A DNA stretch of 48,488 nucleotides from Elusimicrobia bacterium GWA2_69_24 (GCA_001799695.1 MGTY01000044.1:1519-50006); one strand, 5' to 3'. Positions 1 through 9,170 are shown, counted from the first letter of the stretch. The notes: generated by a model not told the origin, from the sequence alone. A program made the numbers and translations.

Positions 1-1
1 G

Positions 2-2035
2 CAGATCGGCTCTTTGATCGCGGGTGTGCGCTCCCTCGGCGACTTGAAGAACAGCGGCAGCGTCTATCTCAACGAGCTCCACCTCTCCAACCCGCTCACC
101 CGCAAAGGCACCGCCTACCGCGGCCAGGCCGACTTCACGGTCCCCGGCTGGATGAGCTTCGGGGGGAAATACCGCTACGTGGACCGCAACTACGAGACGC
201 CCACGACCTTGGTCTCCAACCAGGACAACCGCCAGATCAACGGCTACCTGAGCTTCTCGCGCCTGTCGTTCTTCCCGATGAACTTCAACTACGCGCAGTC
301 CCGGGTGGAGACCCCCAACGTCAACGCCGTGGGGAACCTCTCCAACACCGTCAGCCTCCTGTCCGCCGGCCGCGTGGAGACGGAGAGCCTCACCGCGTCC
401 GGGAACTTCAGCCTGGGGGCCTACCCCAAGCTGACCCTGAGCCACGAGCGCAACAGCATCGACTACGCCCTGGCCCGGCGCCTGGACGCCCGGCGGACCT
501 ACCGCGGGGGACTGACCTACAGCGTGCCCTGGAAGAGCCGCCTCCTGCCCCGCAGCGTAGAGGCCAACTACAGCCGTTCGAGCTACGATGTGGAATATGC
601 CGGGTTGGAGACCCGGGTCGGGGAGACCCTGTTCAACACCAATGAGCTCACCCACGCCTACGGGGGCCGGCTCGTGTTCGAGCCCTGGAACGGGTCGAAC
701 TTCAGCCCCAATTTCAACGCCACTCAGGTCAAGGAGGACCGCCGGGACTTCCTGACCGGGCGGGAGACCCGCCAGACCTACCCGAAATCATACAACCAGA
801 GCGTCGGCTTCAATTCCACCTGGAAGCTCCTGCGCTGGTTCGTCCCGACCGTCAGCTACACCGTCAACACCATCGAGAACAACAACCTGCAGCCCACGAC
901 CGTGACCGTGCGGGGCACGGACCACCGTTTCGACATCGGCGAGATCAAGACCTTGAACCGCAACTCCAACGGGAACATCTCCCTCACCCTCAACGCCGCC
1001 GAGATAATGACCCGCACCAAGCTGTGGCGCTCGTTCTCTTTGACCAACGGCTACCAATTGACCGACGGCGACGTCTGGAACAACGTAGAGCGCGACATGG
1101 ACACCCGCACGCGGTTCTGGCTGCGCTCGCCCCTGCGCCCCAGCGGGCCGGCGGCCCAGCGGGCGAACCTGACCCTGCGCGACAACTTCACCTCGAGCCA
1201 GCGCTGGTCCCCCCTCGAGGCTTACGAGCTGGGGGGCCGCGGGGCCGCCCTGCAGACCCTGTCCATCAGCAACAATTTCACCAAGAGCGTGCAGCGCAGC
1301 GAGACGACGGGAACCCCCTCCAAGACCATCTCCACCACCCTGCCCGACCTCATCGCCTCTTTGAGCCAGATCGAGAAGCTCACCTTCACCGAGCGCTGGC
1401 TGAAGAACTTCCAGATCAACCTGAAGTACTCCCTGCGCGAGACCCTCAACGTGTCGACGAGCCGGGAGAAGAACGACAGCTTCGGCACCGACCTGCGCTC
1501 CATCGTCAAGGACCGCTTCGACACCTCCCTGAGCTTCAACCTGCGCTCCACGAAGAACGAAGACCTGCGCATCGGACTGGTGACCCAGAAGAGCAACCAC
1601 AAGGACGCCACCCTGCAGTCCACGTTCGACATGAACAAGTTCCGCTTCACCCCGAAGGTGGACTACTCCCACGACGTGGCGGCGCTGGGCTCCGGGCAGA
1701 AGACCGCGGACATCCAGGTCGTCACCCCCAGCATGCTCATCCGGGCGGACATATCCATGCCCCAGGGCCTCAAGCTCCCGTTCCGCGACAAGCCGCTGCC
1801 GTTCACCAACCGCATCATCTGGACCACGACCCTGTCCATGGCCATGCGCTCGTCTCCGGTCACGATCACGGACAACTCCAAGCTGGCGAACTTCAACACC
1901 AGCGCCGACTACGAGATCTCCAAGAACCTGCGCATGACCCTCAACGCCTCCGCCTCCCGCCTCTGGCACAAGTACCTCAAGGAAGAGGACTACCTCGCCT
2001 ACCAGTTCGGCACCGTCCTCACCCTGCAGTTCTAA
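2..2035 (+). CDS. SprA-like outer-membrane beta-barrel protein, C-terminal part (5' end outside window)
   Basis: The reading frame is open from the first bases, so this is the 3' part of a longer gene whose start is not in the window. About 677 residues are visible. They are rich in alternating polar/aromatic strands (for example NFNYAQSRVE, TFDMNKFRFTPKVDYS) and end in LTLQF, a C-terminal Phe as in many outer-membrane barrels. The first visible stretch, GVRSLGDLKNSGSVYLNELH followed by an ADF segment, resembles the NEL(R/H)L region repeated in SprA, the large translocon-type protein of the type 9 secretion system/gliding machinery. That family assignment rests on motif resemblance only. A generic large outer-membrane protein is the alternative. 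No other type 9 gene is visible in the window. Confidence 0.55.
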   Translation, partial: QIGSLIAGVRSLGDLKNSGSVYLNELHLSNPLTRKGTAYRGQADFTVPGWMSFGGKYRYVDRNYETPTTLVSNQDNRQINGYLSFSRLSFFPMNFNYAQSRVETPNVNAVGNLSNTVSLLSAGRVETESLTASGNFSLGAYPKLTLSHERNSIDYALARRLDARRTYRGGLTYSVPWKSRLLPRSVEANYSRSSYDVEYAGLETRVGETLFNTNELTHAYGGRLVFEPWNGSNFSPNFNATQVKEDRRDFLTGRETRQTYPKSYNQSVGFNSTWKLLRWFVPTVSYTVNTIENNNLQPTTVTVRGTDHRFDIGEIKTLNRNSNGNISLTLNAAEIMTRTKLWRSFSLTNGYQLTDGDVWNNVERDMDTRTRFWLRSPLRPSGPAAQRANLTLRDNFTSSQRWSPLEAYELGGRGAALQTLSISNNFTKSVQRSETTGTPSKTISTTLPDLIASLSQIEKLTFTERWLKNFQINLKYSLRETLNVSTSREKNDSFGTDLRSIVKDRFDTSLSFNLRSTKNEDLRIGLVTQKSNHKDATLQSTFDMNKFRFTPKVDYSHDVAALGSGQKTADIQVVTPSMLIRADISMPQGLKLPFRDKPLPFTNRIIWTTTLSMAMRSSPVTITDNSKLANFNTSADYEISKNLRMTLNASASRLWHKYLKEEDYLAYQFGTVLTLQF

Positions 2036-2072
2036 TTTTTCTCCCCAAAATAGGCAGCCGGGGCCAGCCCAT

Positions 2073-2137
2073 CCGTCACCCCGGGGCTTGACCCCGGGGT
2101 CCAGACTCATGGATCCCGGCTTTCGCCGGGATGACGG
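2073..2137. repeat. Dispersed palindromic repeat, copy 1
   Basis: A 65-bp element bounded by CCGTCA and TGACGG. It contains two hairpins: CCCCGGGG-CTTGA-CCCCGGGG and ATCCCGGC-TTTC-GCCGGGAT. A nearly identical copy lies at 18626-18686 and a diverged one at 11272-11362. Similarity to the 18.6-kb copy continues beyond the palindrome (around 2192-2215: a CCTGGGG/ACGAGCCGG, GCCTATC pattern). It occupies the gap between the SprA-like gene and comF. It is a REP/MITE-like element with no coding content. Confidence 0.85.
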
Positions 2138-2254
2138 CTGAAGGGGCGCGACCGCGGTCCGGACGGGGGTGCACCTGGGGCGAGCCGGAGCCTATCCGGA
2201 TGTGCTGCGGGATGATGAGGGAACCATTGGGCGGGCTCGGTCGTACATGAGGGC
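2138..2254. other. Non-coding gap upstream of comF
   Basis: About 117 bp between the palindromic repeat and comF. It holds the extension of the repeat shared with the 18.6-kb copy and a 10-bp palindrome GACCGCGGTC near 2150. I see no convincing sigma-70 promoter, and the comF start lacks a well-spaced Shine-Dalgarno. Confidence 0.5.
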
Positions 2255-2920
2255 ATGTGGGGACTGACCTGGGACGAACGCCTGCTGGACCTCTTGCTGC
2301 CGCGGACCTGCGCCGGCTGCCGGGAGGACCTCCCCCCGCCCATGCAGGGCCCGCTCTGCGGCCCCTGCCTGGGGCTCCTGGCCCGCCGACGCCTGCCGCC
2401 CCCGCGCCGCCGCAACGGCCGGCTGCTGGGCCCGGTGAGCGCCGCGTTCGCCTACGCCCCGCCCCTGCCCGCCCTGGTCCACGCCTTCAAGTACGGCCGC
2501 CGCCTGGCGGTCGGCGACGCGCTCGGAGCCTGGATGGCGGGCGCCTGGGGCCTCGGGGAGGGGGGCGCCGCGCCGGACGCGCTCGTCCCCGTCCCCCTCC
2601 ATCCCCGGCGGGAGCGGGACCGCGGCTTCAATCAGGCCCGGATCCTCGCGCGCTGGGTGTCGGGCCGCACCGGGGTCCCCGTGTGGGACGCCCTGCGGCG
2701 GCAGACGCACACGCCCCCGCAGGCGCGGGTGCGCCGGAGCCGGAGAGCCCGCGCCATGACCAACGCGTTCCGGGCCGACCCGGACCTGGACCTATGGGCA
2801 CGCCGGATCGTACTCATCGACGACGTCTGCACGACCGGAGGCACGCTGGAAGGCTGCGCCCTCGCCCTCTTCGAAGCCGGCGCGGCCGCGGTGGACGCCT
2901 TCGTCCTGGCCCAAGCCTGA
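2255..2920 (+). CDS. comF: ComF family phosphoribosyltransferase-like protein
   Basis: 221 residues, the usual size for ComF/ComFC. An N-terminal zinc-ribbon has two CxxC pairs (C19/C22 and C35/C38). The type I phosphoribosyltransferase domain has the family's basic segment (VPVPLHPRRERDRGFNQA) and the PRPP-binding loop IVLIDDVCTTGGTL near residues 187-200. ComF proteins support DNA uptake during natural transformation in several bacteria, probably at the cytoplasmic face with ComFA or other helicases; the exact biochemical role is unsettled. The gene stands alone here and converges on the minus-strand histidine kinase, with 4 bp between the two stops. Confidence 0.9.
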   Translation: MWGLTWDERLLDLLLPRTCAGCREDLPPPMQGPLCGPCLGLLARRRLPPPRRRNGRLLGPVSAAFAYAPPLPALVHAFKYGRRLAVGDALGAWMAGAWGLGEGGAAPDALVPVPLHPRRERDRGFNQARILARWVSGRTGVPVWDALRRQTHTPPQARVRRSRRARAMTNAFRADPDLDLWARRIVLIDDVCTTGGTLEGCALALFEAGAAAVDAFVLAQA

Positions 2921-2924
2921 GCGG

Positions 2925-4766
2925 CTATTTGAGGCCGAGGAGGCGCTTCCAAAACGGGAGCGGGCCCTCGGATTTCTGCGGCGCGGCGCGGTTCTCGACG
3001 GGGGCCGCCGTGGAGAGCGGCAGGGTGAAGCAGAACTGCGCCCCGGCGCCCGGCGCGCTCGAGACCCACATCGTCCCCTTCTGCAGGTGGACCAGGGCCT
3101 TGGCGATGGCCAGGCCGAGCCCGGTGCCGCCGACGTGCCTCTCGCCCGCCGCGATCTGCACGAACTTCTCGAACACGGCGTCCTGCTTCTCCTTGGGGAT
3201 GCCCGGCCCCGTGTCCCTCACGGCCAGCAGGATCGCGCCCGGATGCTTCTCCCCTCCGGGGCGGACGCTCACCTCCACCTTGCCGCCGGCGGGGGTGAAC
3301 TTGATCGCGTTGGAGAGCAGGTTCACCAGGACCTGCACCGTGCGCTGATGGTCGGCCTCGACGCGCAGGCCGGCGGTGGGGGCGAAGAACTCCATGCGCA
3401 CCCCCTTCTTGCGCGCCCAGGGCTGCAGGCTCTCGGTAGCCTCCCGGGCGATGGCCTCCGCGTCGCAGGGCTTCACGTGCACGGTCATCTGCCCGGCTTC
3501 GATCTTGGAAAAATCCAGGATGCTGTTGATGAGGCCTTCCAGACGGTCGGTGTTGCGCAGGGCGTTATCGAACACGCTGCGCGTGTCCGCGCTCATGCGT
3601 CCGGCGGCGATCCCGTCGATGATCTCCAGCGCGGCCCGGATCGCGGTGAGGGGGGCGCGCAGCTCGTGGGTCACGTGGGCCACGAACTCCCGCTCCATGT
3701 GCTCGAGCTCGCGCTGCTTGGCCTTGTCCGAGAAGGTCGCGACCATGCCGACGGGCTTGCCGGCCTCGTTCTGGATGACGGCCGTGGAGTTGCGCAGGGT
3801 CCGGCGAACGTCCTCGCTGCCGCCGACCTGCACCGTCTTATCCACATCACGGTCCCCGCTGACCTGAAGCTCCTTGGCCATGGAGACCATGTGCTCGTCC
3901 TTCGCCGTCTCGCTCAAAGGCTTGCCGGCCGCGGCGGCCAAACGCGTCCCGAAGAGGGCCTCGGCCTCGGGGTTCATCATGAGCACGTTGCCGTGGTCGT
4001 CGATCGTGACCACGCCCTGGGCCATGCTCTCGACCACCGCCGTCGTGCGCACGGCCTCGTTCTCCACGGCGCGTTTCTGGAAGGTCAGCTCCCGGGTCGC
4101 CTCCCGCACCTCTTTCTCCATGTCCTCCCGGACCCTCTTGAGCACCGCATCGAGGAGGATCTGCTGGTCCTTGGGATCGGTGACCGCGCAGCGCACCAGC
4201 GCCTGGAGCGTCTCGTCCAGGGACTTGCCCTTGAGCTGGTCGGCCAGCGCCTGGCCGGCTCCGGCCCCCCCGCCGCCGGGAACCGCGCCGCCGGCGACGA
4301 TCTCCTCGTCCTTCTGGATCTTGGCGTAGACCGCCTCGTTGGCCTGGATGCCCGTCACACCCTTGGACGCGAGGAACTGCTCGCAGGAGACCCCTTTGGC
4401 GGCCTCGGGCCGCAGCCCGGCCAGCTCGCAGAGGGCCGACAGCCCCTCCGTCGTGACCCCTTCCCGGAATGAAAGGCTGTTCAGATGGAACCGGGCGAAG
4501 AGCTGGGGCACGGCGTTGGGGACCGCTCCCGCCTGGCCGATGATCCGGCCGTTGGCGAGGAGCTTGTCGCGGTCGATGGAATAGACGATTTCGCGCTCGG
4601 GGGTCGCGTCCACGATACGCGCCAGTAGGGCCGCGGTCTCCGCGATCATGGCCTGCACCGCGGGATGCCGGGCGCTGTACAGGGTCATCTGGCTCAGGGT
4701 CTTGCCGATCGCCTTCAAGACGTCGAGGCAGAGCGCGTCGAAGGCGGGACCTTGTTCCTCGGCCAT
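2925..4766 (-). CDS. Soluble PAS-domain sensor histidine kinase
   Basis: 613 residues with no membrane segment. The N-terminal ~150 residues have the pattern LYSARHPAVQAM...YSIDRDKLLANG, a domain seen at the front of some bacterial signalling proteins but without a known ligand. A Gly/Ala-rich linker follows (~157-172). A PAS domain lies at ~240-345 (VVTIDDHGNVLMMNPEAEAL). HisKA has the phospho-acceptor H367 in HVTHELRAPL. The HATPase domain has N-box N486, G1 DTGPGI at 518-523 and G2 GGTGLGL at ~546-552. The start chosen (ATG at 4766) lies 8 nt after the stop of the upstream dehydrogenase gene, so the two are probably cotranscribed. No response regulator is adjacent, so the partner is unknown. 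Confidence 0.9.
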   Translation of the reverse strand: MAEEQGPAFDALCLDVLKAIGKTLSQMTLYSARHPAVQAMIAETAALLARIVDATPEREIVYSIDRDKLLANGRIIGQAGAVPNAVPQLFARFHLNSLSFREGVTTEGLSALCELAGLRPEAAKGVSCEQFLASKGVTGIQANEAVYAKIQKDEEIVAGGAVPGGGGAGAGQALADQLKGKSLDETLQALVRCAVTDPKDQQILLDAVLKRVREDMEKEVREATRELTFQKRAVENEAVRTTAVVESMAQGVVTIDDHGNVLMMNPEAEALFGTRLAAAAGKPLSETAKDEHMVSMAKELQVSGDRDVDKTVQVGGSEDVRRTLRNSTAVIQNEAGKPVGMVATFSDKAKQRELEHMEREFVAHVTHELRAPLTAIRAALEIIDGIAAGRMSADTRSVFDNALRNTDRLEGLINSILDFSKIEAGQMTVHVKPCDAEAIAREATESLQPWARKKGVRMEFFAPTAGLRVEADHQRTVQVLVNLLSNAIKFTPAGGKVEVSVRPGGEKHPGAILLAVRDTGPGIPKEKQDAVFEKFVQIAAGERHVGGTGLGLAIAKALVHLQKGTMWVSSAPGAGAQFCFTLPLSTAAPVENRAAPQKSEGPLPFWKRLLGLK

Positions 4767-4774
4767 ATCCAGGG

Positions 4775-6091
4775 TCAGATCCTCCGGATGTTCTTCCTTT
4801 TCATCCCGACGGTGGCGTTGCGCGTGTCGAACACCAGCCGGGAGTGCTTCACCACTTCCTGGTAATCCACGCAGCGGTGCGCGGTCAGGATGGCGGTGAG
4901 GTGGGCGGCGCGCAGGGCCGCGCGGGTCAGGGGCCGGGACCGGAGACGCAGGGGCTGGCGGCCCGCGCCCAGCTCGATCTCGACCGCCGGCACGAAGGGG
5001 TCGTGGTAGGAGACCGCCGCCCCCCGCTCGGACAGCAGCTTGATGACGTCCAAAGACGGGGATTCGCGCATGTCGTTGACGTCCGGCTTGTAGGCGACCC
5101 CCAGCACGAACACCCGGCTCCCCTTCAGGGGCCGGCGCATCGCGTTGAGGAGGTCGCCGACCCGGGAGACCGTATATTCCGGCATCTGGCTGTTGATGTT
5201 CGCCGCCAGCTCGATGAGCCGGGGCTCGAAGTTGAGGGACTTCATCTTCCAGGCCAGGTAGGAGGGGTCCACCGGGATGCAGTGCCCCCCGAGACCGGGA
5301 CCGGGGTAGAAGGGCATGAAGCCGAAAGGCTTGGTCGACGCCGCCCGGATGATCTCCCAGATGTCCACGCCCAACCGGTGGCACATGAGGGCCATCTCGT
5401 TGGCCATGGCGATGTTCACCGCCCGGAAGGTGTTCTCCAGCAGCTTGACCATCTCCGCGGTGTCCACGTCCCGCACCGGGACGACCGTCTCGATGAACTG
5501 CCCGTAGAACCGGGCCACCAGCGCGGAGCAGGACTTGGTCACCCCGCCCACGACCTTGGGGGTGTTGGCGATCCCGAACTTCTTGTTCGCGGGGTCCACC
5601 CGCTCCGGGGAGAAGGCCAGGTGGAAATCCCGCCCTACCTTGAGCCCCCGCGCCGCGAACATGGGCAGGACCAGTTCCCGCGTGGTGCCGGGATAAGTGG
5701 TGCTCTCCAGCACGATGAGCTGTCCCTTGCGCAGGTGCGCGGCCACGGACCGGCAGGCGAGGATCACGCAGGTCAGGTCCGGCTCCTTGGTCTTGCGCAG
5801 GGGCGTCGGGACGCAGATCACCACCACGTCGCAGCGCCCGCAGGCGGCGAACGAGGTCGTGGCGGAGAACCGGCCCGCCTTCACCCCCTCGGCGACCGCG
5901 GACCCCGGGACGTCCGGGATGTGCGAACGCCCGGAGGCCAGGACCCGGACCCGCACCGGATCGATGTCGAATCCGGTGACCCGGAACCCCTTGCGGACCG
6001 CCGCGATGGCGAGGGGCAGGCCCACGTAGCCCATGCCCACCACGCCGACGCGCGCGCTCCGGTCCGTCAGCTTCTTCTCCAAAGCGGTCAT
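4775..6091 (-). CDS. Nucleotide-sugar 6-dehydrogenase, WbpA/WecC type (UDP-HexNAc dehydrogenase)
   Basis: 438 residues, normal for the UDP-glucose/GDP-mannose dehydrogenase superfamily. The N-terminal Rossmann motif is VGVVGMGYVGLPLA (~15-28). SPERVDPANKK and the active-site segment PGPGLGGHCIPVDPSYL, with nucleophile C271, match the UDP-GlcNAc 6-dehydrogenase (WbpA-like) subgroup better than Ugd. It would oxidise a UDP-N-acetylhexosamine to the uronic acid in the cytoplasm with two NAD+, feeding surface polysaccharide. It diverges from ugd, and the two share a ~120-bp promoter region. A -10 box lies only 7 nt before the ATG, so the mRNA may be leaderless. The exact substrate is inferred. Confidence 0.87.
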   Translation of the reverse strand: MTALEKKLTDRSARVGVVGMGYVGLPLAIAAVRKGFRVTGFDIDPVRVRVLASGRSHIPDVPGSAVAEGVKAGRFSATTSFAACGRCDVVVICVPTPLRKTKEPDLTCVILACRSVAAHLRKGQLIVLESTTYPGTTRELVLPMFAARGLKVGRDFHLAFSPERVDPANKKFGIANTPKVVGGVTKSCSALVARFYGQFIETVVPVRDVDTAEMVKLLENTFRAVNIAMANEMALMCHRLGVDIWEIIRAASTKPFGFMPFYPGPGLGGHCIPVDPSYLAWKMKSLNFEPRLIELAANINSQMPEYTVSRVGDLLNAMRRPLKGSRVFVLGVAYKPDVNDMRESPSLDVIKLLSERGAAVSYHDPFVPAVEIELGAGRQPLRLRSRPLTRAALRAAHLTAILTAHRCVDYQEVVKHSRLVFDTRNATVGMKRKNIRRI

Positions 6092-6098
6092 GATGGGG

Positions 6099-6128
6099 AT
6101 TCTATGTTTTACCCGGACGGGGTTGCAA
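6099..6128 (-). promoter_or_regulatory. Predicted sigma-70 promoter for the WbpA-type dehydrogenase gene
   Basis: On the minus strand: TTGCAA (6123-6128), an 18-bp spacer, then TAGAAT (6099-6104). The -10 ends 7 nt before the ATG at 6091, which puts the expected transcript start at or next to the start codon. No Shine-Dalgarno fits in that space. Confidence 0.5.
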
Positions 6129-6156
6129 TCGGCACGCGCTCCGCCCGTCCATCATC

Positions 6157-6186
6157 TTGCACGCCGCTTCCCGGAAGTCCTATCAT
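6157..6186 (+). promoter_or_regulatory. Predicted sigma-70 promoter for the ugd operon
   Basis: TTGCAC (6157-6162), 18-bp spacer, TATCAT (6181-6186). Transcription would begin near 6193. That favours the ATG at 6212 over the in-frame ATG at 6185, which overlaps the -10. Confidence 0.4.
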
Positions 6187-6211
6187 GGGTCTGCGCACCC
6201 GCGAGAAACCC

Positions 6212-7525
6212 ATGAAATCACACAGCATCTGCGTGGTCGGGACGGGCTACGTCGGCCTGGTCACCGGCGCCTGCATGGCCGAGGTCGGACACCGGGTCGT
6301 CTGCGTGGACTCGGACCGGAGCAAGATCAAGCTCCTCAGATCCGGCCGCTGTCCCATCCACGAGCCCGGGCTCCTCCCCATCATAAAGAAGAACGTGGCT
6401 GCGGGCCGGCTGGTCTTCACGACCTCCATCGCCCAGGGGATGCGCCGGCGCGACGGCGACGCGGACGTGGCCTTCATCGCGGTGGGGACCCCCCCCAAGC
6501 CGGACGGCTCAGCCGACCTGACCTTCGTCGAGGCGGTGGCCGCGGAGATCGCGACCTCCATGCGCGACTACGCCGTGATCGTGGACAAGTCCACGGTGCC
6601 GGTCGAGACCGGCACCTGGGTCGAGAAGACGGTCCGCCGGGTCAACAAGCACCGCGTCCCGTTCGACGTGGCTTCCAACCCCGAGTTCCTGGCGGAGGGG
6701 ACAGCGGTCCACGACACCATGCATCCGGACCGCATCGTCTTCGGCGTCTCCTCCCCCCGCGCCGAGAAGGTCCTGCGCGAGGTCTACGCCCCCTTCCGGG
6801 CGCCGGTCCTGGTCACCGACGTGAAGAGCGCGGAGCTCATCAAGCACGCCTCCAACTCCTTCCTGGCCACCAAGATCTCCTTCATCAACGCCGTCAGCCG
6901 GGTCTGCGAGGCCGTCGGCGCCGACGTGTCTTTGGTCGCCCAGGGCATGGGACTCGACAAGCGCATCGGCTCCAGCTTCCTGCGTCCCGGCCTCGGCTTC
7001 GGGGGTTTCTGCTTCCCCAAGGACCTCGAGGCCTTCTACTGGATCGCGAAGCAGAAGGGCTACGATTTCGGGCTGCTCCGCGAGGTCACCGAGGTGAACA
7101 AGACCCAGAAGGACTGGGTGACGCGGCACCTCGAATCCGAGCTCTGGAACCTGCAGGGCAAGCGCGTCGCCATCCTCGGCCTGGCCTTCAAGCCCAACAC
7201 CGACGACCTGCGCTTCGCCCCGAGCCTCAGCATCATCTCGGACCTCCAGGCCCGCAAGGTCCGCATCGCGGTCCATGACCCCATCGCCATGCCCAAGGCC
7301 CGGGGGCTCCTTAAGGGCGTGACCTTCGCCAAGGACCCCTACGCGGCGGCCAAAGGCGCCGACTGCCTGATCCTCGTGACCGAGTGGGGCGAGTACCAGG
7401 ACCTCGACCTGCGCCGCATCCAAAAGCTGATGGCCAACCCCTTCATCCTGGACGGCCGAAACCTCTTCGACCCCATCCTGGTGCGCGGCCTCGGCTTCGT
7501 CTACCGCTCCGTGGGGCGGCCATGA
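6212..7525 (+). CDS. ugd: UDP-glucose 6-dehydrogenase
   Basis: 437 residues. It oxidises UDP-glucose to UDP-glucuronate with two NAD+. It shows the Rossmann motif [14 protein letters not shown] (~6-19), the STVPVETG and [10 protein letters not shown] segments typical of Ugd, and the active-site segment [14 protein letters not shown] with C267. The C-terminal UDP-binding domain contains [13 protein letters not shown]. The start at 6212 puts the Rossmann strand at residue 5. An upstream in-frame ATG at 6185 has a GGAAG 7 nt before it and cannot be excluded. The stop overlaps the next start (ATGA), so it is coupled to the UDP-xylose synthase that uses its product. Confidence 0.92.
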   Translation: MKSHSICVVGTGYVGLVTGACMAEVGHRVVCVDSDRSKIKLLRSGRCPIHEPGLLPIIKKNVAAGRLVFTTSIAQGMRRRDGDADVAFIAVGTPPKPDGSADLTFVEAVAAEIATSMRDYAVIVDKSTVPVETGTWVEKTVRRVNKHRVPFDVASNPEFLAEGTAVHDTMHPDRIVFGVSSPRAEKVLREVYAPFRAPVLVTDVKSAELIKHASNSFLATKISFINAVSRVCEAVGADVSLVAQGMGLDKRIGSSFLRPGLGFGGFCFPKDLEAFYWIAKQKGYDFGLLREVTEVNKTQKDWVTRHLESELWNLQGKRVAILGLAFKPNTDDLRFAPSLSIISDLQARKVRIAVHDPIAMPKARGLLKGVTFAKDPYAAAKGADCLILVTEWGEYQDLDLRRIQKLMANPFILDGRNLFDPILVRGLGFVYRSVGRP

Positions 7526-8460
7526 AGAAGCGCGGGCGCACCATCCTCGTCACCGGGGCCGCGGGCTTCATCGGGAGCCACCTCTGCGAGCACTTCCTCG
7601 GCCGGGGCGACCGGGTCATCGGCATCGACAACTTCATCACCGGCCGCATCGAGAACATCGACCACCTCTTCAAGGACTCGGGATTCAGCTTCGTGCGCGC
7701 TGACGTCACGAACTTCCTGCACGTGCCCGGCCGGCTCGACGCCGTGCTCCACTTCGCCAGCCCGGCGAGCCCCGTGGACTACGCCCGCTATCCCATCCCG
7801 ACTTTGAAGGTCGGCGCCCTGGGCACGCACAAGGCCCTGGGCCTGGCCAAGGCCAAGGGCGCCCTGTTCATGCTCGCCTCGACCTCCGAGGTCTACGGCG
7901 ACCCCCAGGTCAACCCCCAGCCGGAGACCTACTGGGGGAACGTCAACCCCATCGGCCCGCGGGGAGTCTACGACGAGGCCAAGCGCTTCGCCGAAGCCAT
8001 GGCCATGGCCTATCAGCGCTACCACCGGATGCAGGTGCGCATCGTGCGCATCTTCAACACCTTCGGTCCCCGGATGCGCAAGCGCGACGGGCGCGCCGTC
8101 CCCAACTTCATAACCCAGGCCCTGCGCGGCACCCCCATCACAGTGTTCGGGAAGGGCCGGCAGACCCGGAGCCTATGCTACATCTCCGACCTGGTGGACG
8201 GGATCAGCCGCCTGGTCGACTCCAACGCGGACTCTCCGGTGAACATCGGCAATCCCCACGAGGTGACGATGCTGGAACTCGCCCAGACCATCCGCCGGCT
8301 GGCGGGCTCCCGTTCGAAGATCGTGCACCGCCCGCTCCCGGTGGACGACCCGCAGGTCCGGAGGCCGGACATCTCTGTGGCCCGGAAGCTCCTGAGCTGG
8401 AAGCCCAAGGTGTCGCTCGAAGACGGGCTCAAGAGCACCATCGCCTACTTCAAAGCGTGA
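7522..8460 (+). CDS. uxs: UDP-glucuronate decarboxylase (UDP-xylose synthase)
   Basis: 312 residues, an extended-SDR enzyme. It has the NAD-binding GAAGFIGSH motif near the N-terminus, the SP(A/V)DY segment, a TSEVYGDP motif, and the UXS signature [20 protein letters not shown] with the catalytic Tyr-x-x-x-Lys. These are the hallmarks that separate UXS from UDP-galactose epimerases. It would convert UDP-glucuronate to UDP-xylose plus CO2. It starts inside the ugd stop codon and is followed 10 nt later by a glycosyltransferase. This is consistent with supply of xylose for a surface glycan, which is inference from order. Confidence 0.92.
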   Translation: MKKRGRTILVTGAAGFIGSHLCEHFLGRGDRVIGIDNFITGRIENIDHLFKDSGFSFVRADVTNFLHVPGRLDAVLHFASPASPVDYARYPIPTLKVGALGTHKALGLAKAKGALFMLASTSEVYGDPQVNPQPETYWGNVNPIGPRGVYDEAKRFAEAMAMAYQRYHRMQVRIVRIFNTFGPRMRKRDGRAVPNFITQALRGTPITVFGKGRQTRSLCYISDLVDGISRLVDSNADSPVNIGNPHEVTMLELAQTIRRLAGSRSKIVHRPLPVDDPQVRRPDISVARKLLSWKPKVSLEDGLKSTIAYFKA

Positions 8461-8470
8461 GCGGAGCACC

Positions 8471-9163
8471 GTGCTCCTCTCGATCCTGATCCCCTGCCTC
8501 AACGAAGCGGAGAACCTGCCGCGCCTGGAGGGGGAGCTCTTCCCGGTCCTGGAGCGCCTGGACGTCTCCTGGGAGGTCCTGATCGTCGACGACGGCTCCC
8601 GCGACTCCACCCCCCCCCTCCTGGCGGCGCTGCGCCGGCCCGGCCTGCGCGTCCTCACTCATCCCGAGAACCGCGGCCTGGGCGCCGCGCTGCGCACCGG
8701 CTTGGCGGCCGCTGGAGGTGACTGGATCGTCCCGCTGGACGCCGACCTCACCTTCCACCCCGGGGCCATCGGCGACCTCCTCGAGGCGCAGCGGCGGACC
8801 GGCGCGGACTGCGTCTGCGGCTCGCCGTTCTTGGGCGGGATGCCCGGCGTCCCCTTGTCGCGGCGCCTGCCGAGCCTCCTTCTTAACGCCTTCTACCGGG
8901 GATTCTTCGACCGCCGCTGCACCGCCTACACCCCCATGTTCCGTCTCTACCGGACCGCGGCGCTCCGGGAACTCGCCCTGTCCTGCGACGGTTTCGAGGT
9001 CTCGACCGAGATCCTGGTCGGCCTGCTGCGCGCCGGGCGGAAGGTGACGGAGATCCCCGTCCCCCTGACCGTGCGCACGGCAGGCGTGTCCAAGCTCCGC
9101 CGCCTGCGGGAGCTGCGCAATCATGCGGCGCTCGCCTGGCGGCTCCTGACCGGGCCCGGATAG
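8471..9163 (+). CDS. Family 2 glycosyltransferase (polyprenyl-phosphate hexosyltransferase-like)
   Basis: 230 residues, starting at GTG with a GGAG Shine-Dalgarno upstream. GT-A fold: LIPCLNEAENL at the N-terminus, nucleotide-binding VDDGS (~40-44), and the metal-binding DAD at 90-92. The short form without C-terminal membrane helices resembles dolichol/undecaprenyl-phosphate mannosyl- or glucosyltransferases. The donor is unknown; UDP-xylose or UDP-glucuronate made by the two upstream genes are candidates. It is followed 7 nt later by the DUF2142 gene. Confidence 0.85.
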   Translation: MLLSILIPCLNEAENLPRLEGELFPVLERLDVSWEVLIVDDGSRDSTPPLLAALRRPGLRVLTHPENRGLGAALRTGLAAAGGDWIVPLDADLTFHPGAIGDLLEAQRRTGADCVCGSPFLGGMPGVPLSRRLPSLLLNAFYRGFFDRRCTAYTPMFRLYRTAALRELALSCDGFEVSTEILVGLLRAGRKVTEIPVPLTVRTAGVSKLRRLRELRNHAALAWRLLTGPG

Positions 9164-9170
9164 GGACCGG

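Noticed and set aside
788-2110. Long antisense frame over the SprA-like gene
   Set aside because: Product is Gly/Val/Glu/Arg-rich without domains; the sense strand has barrel strands to the last residue.
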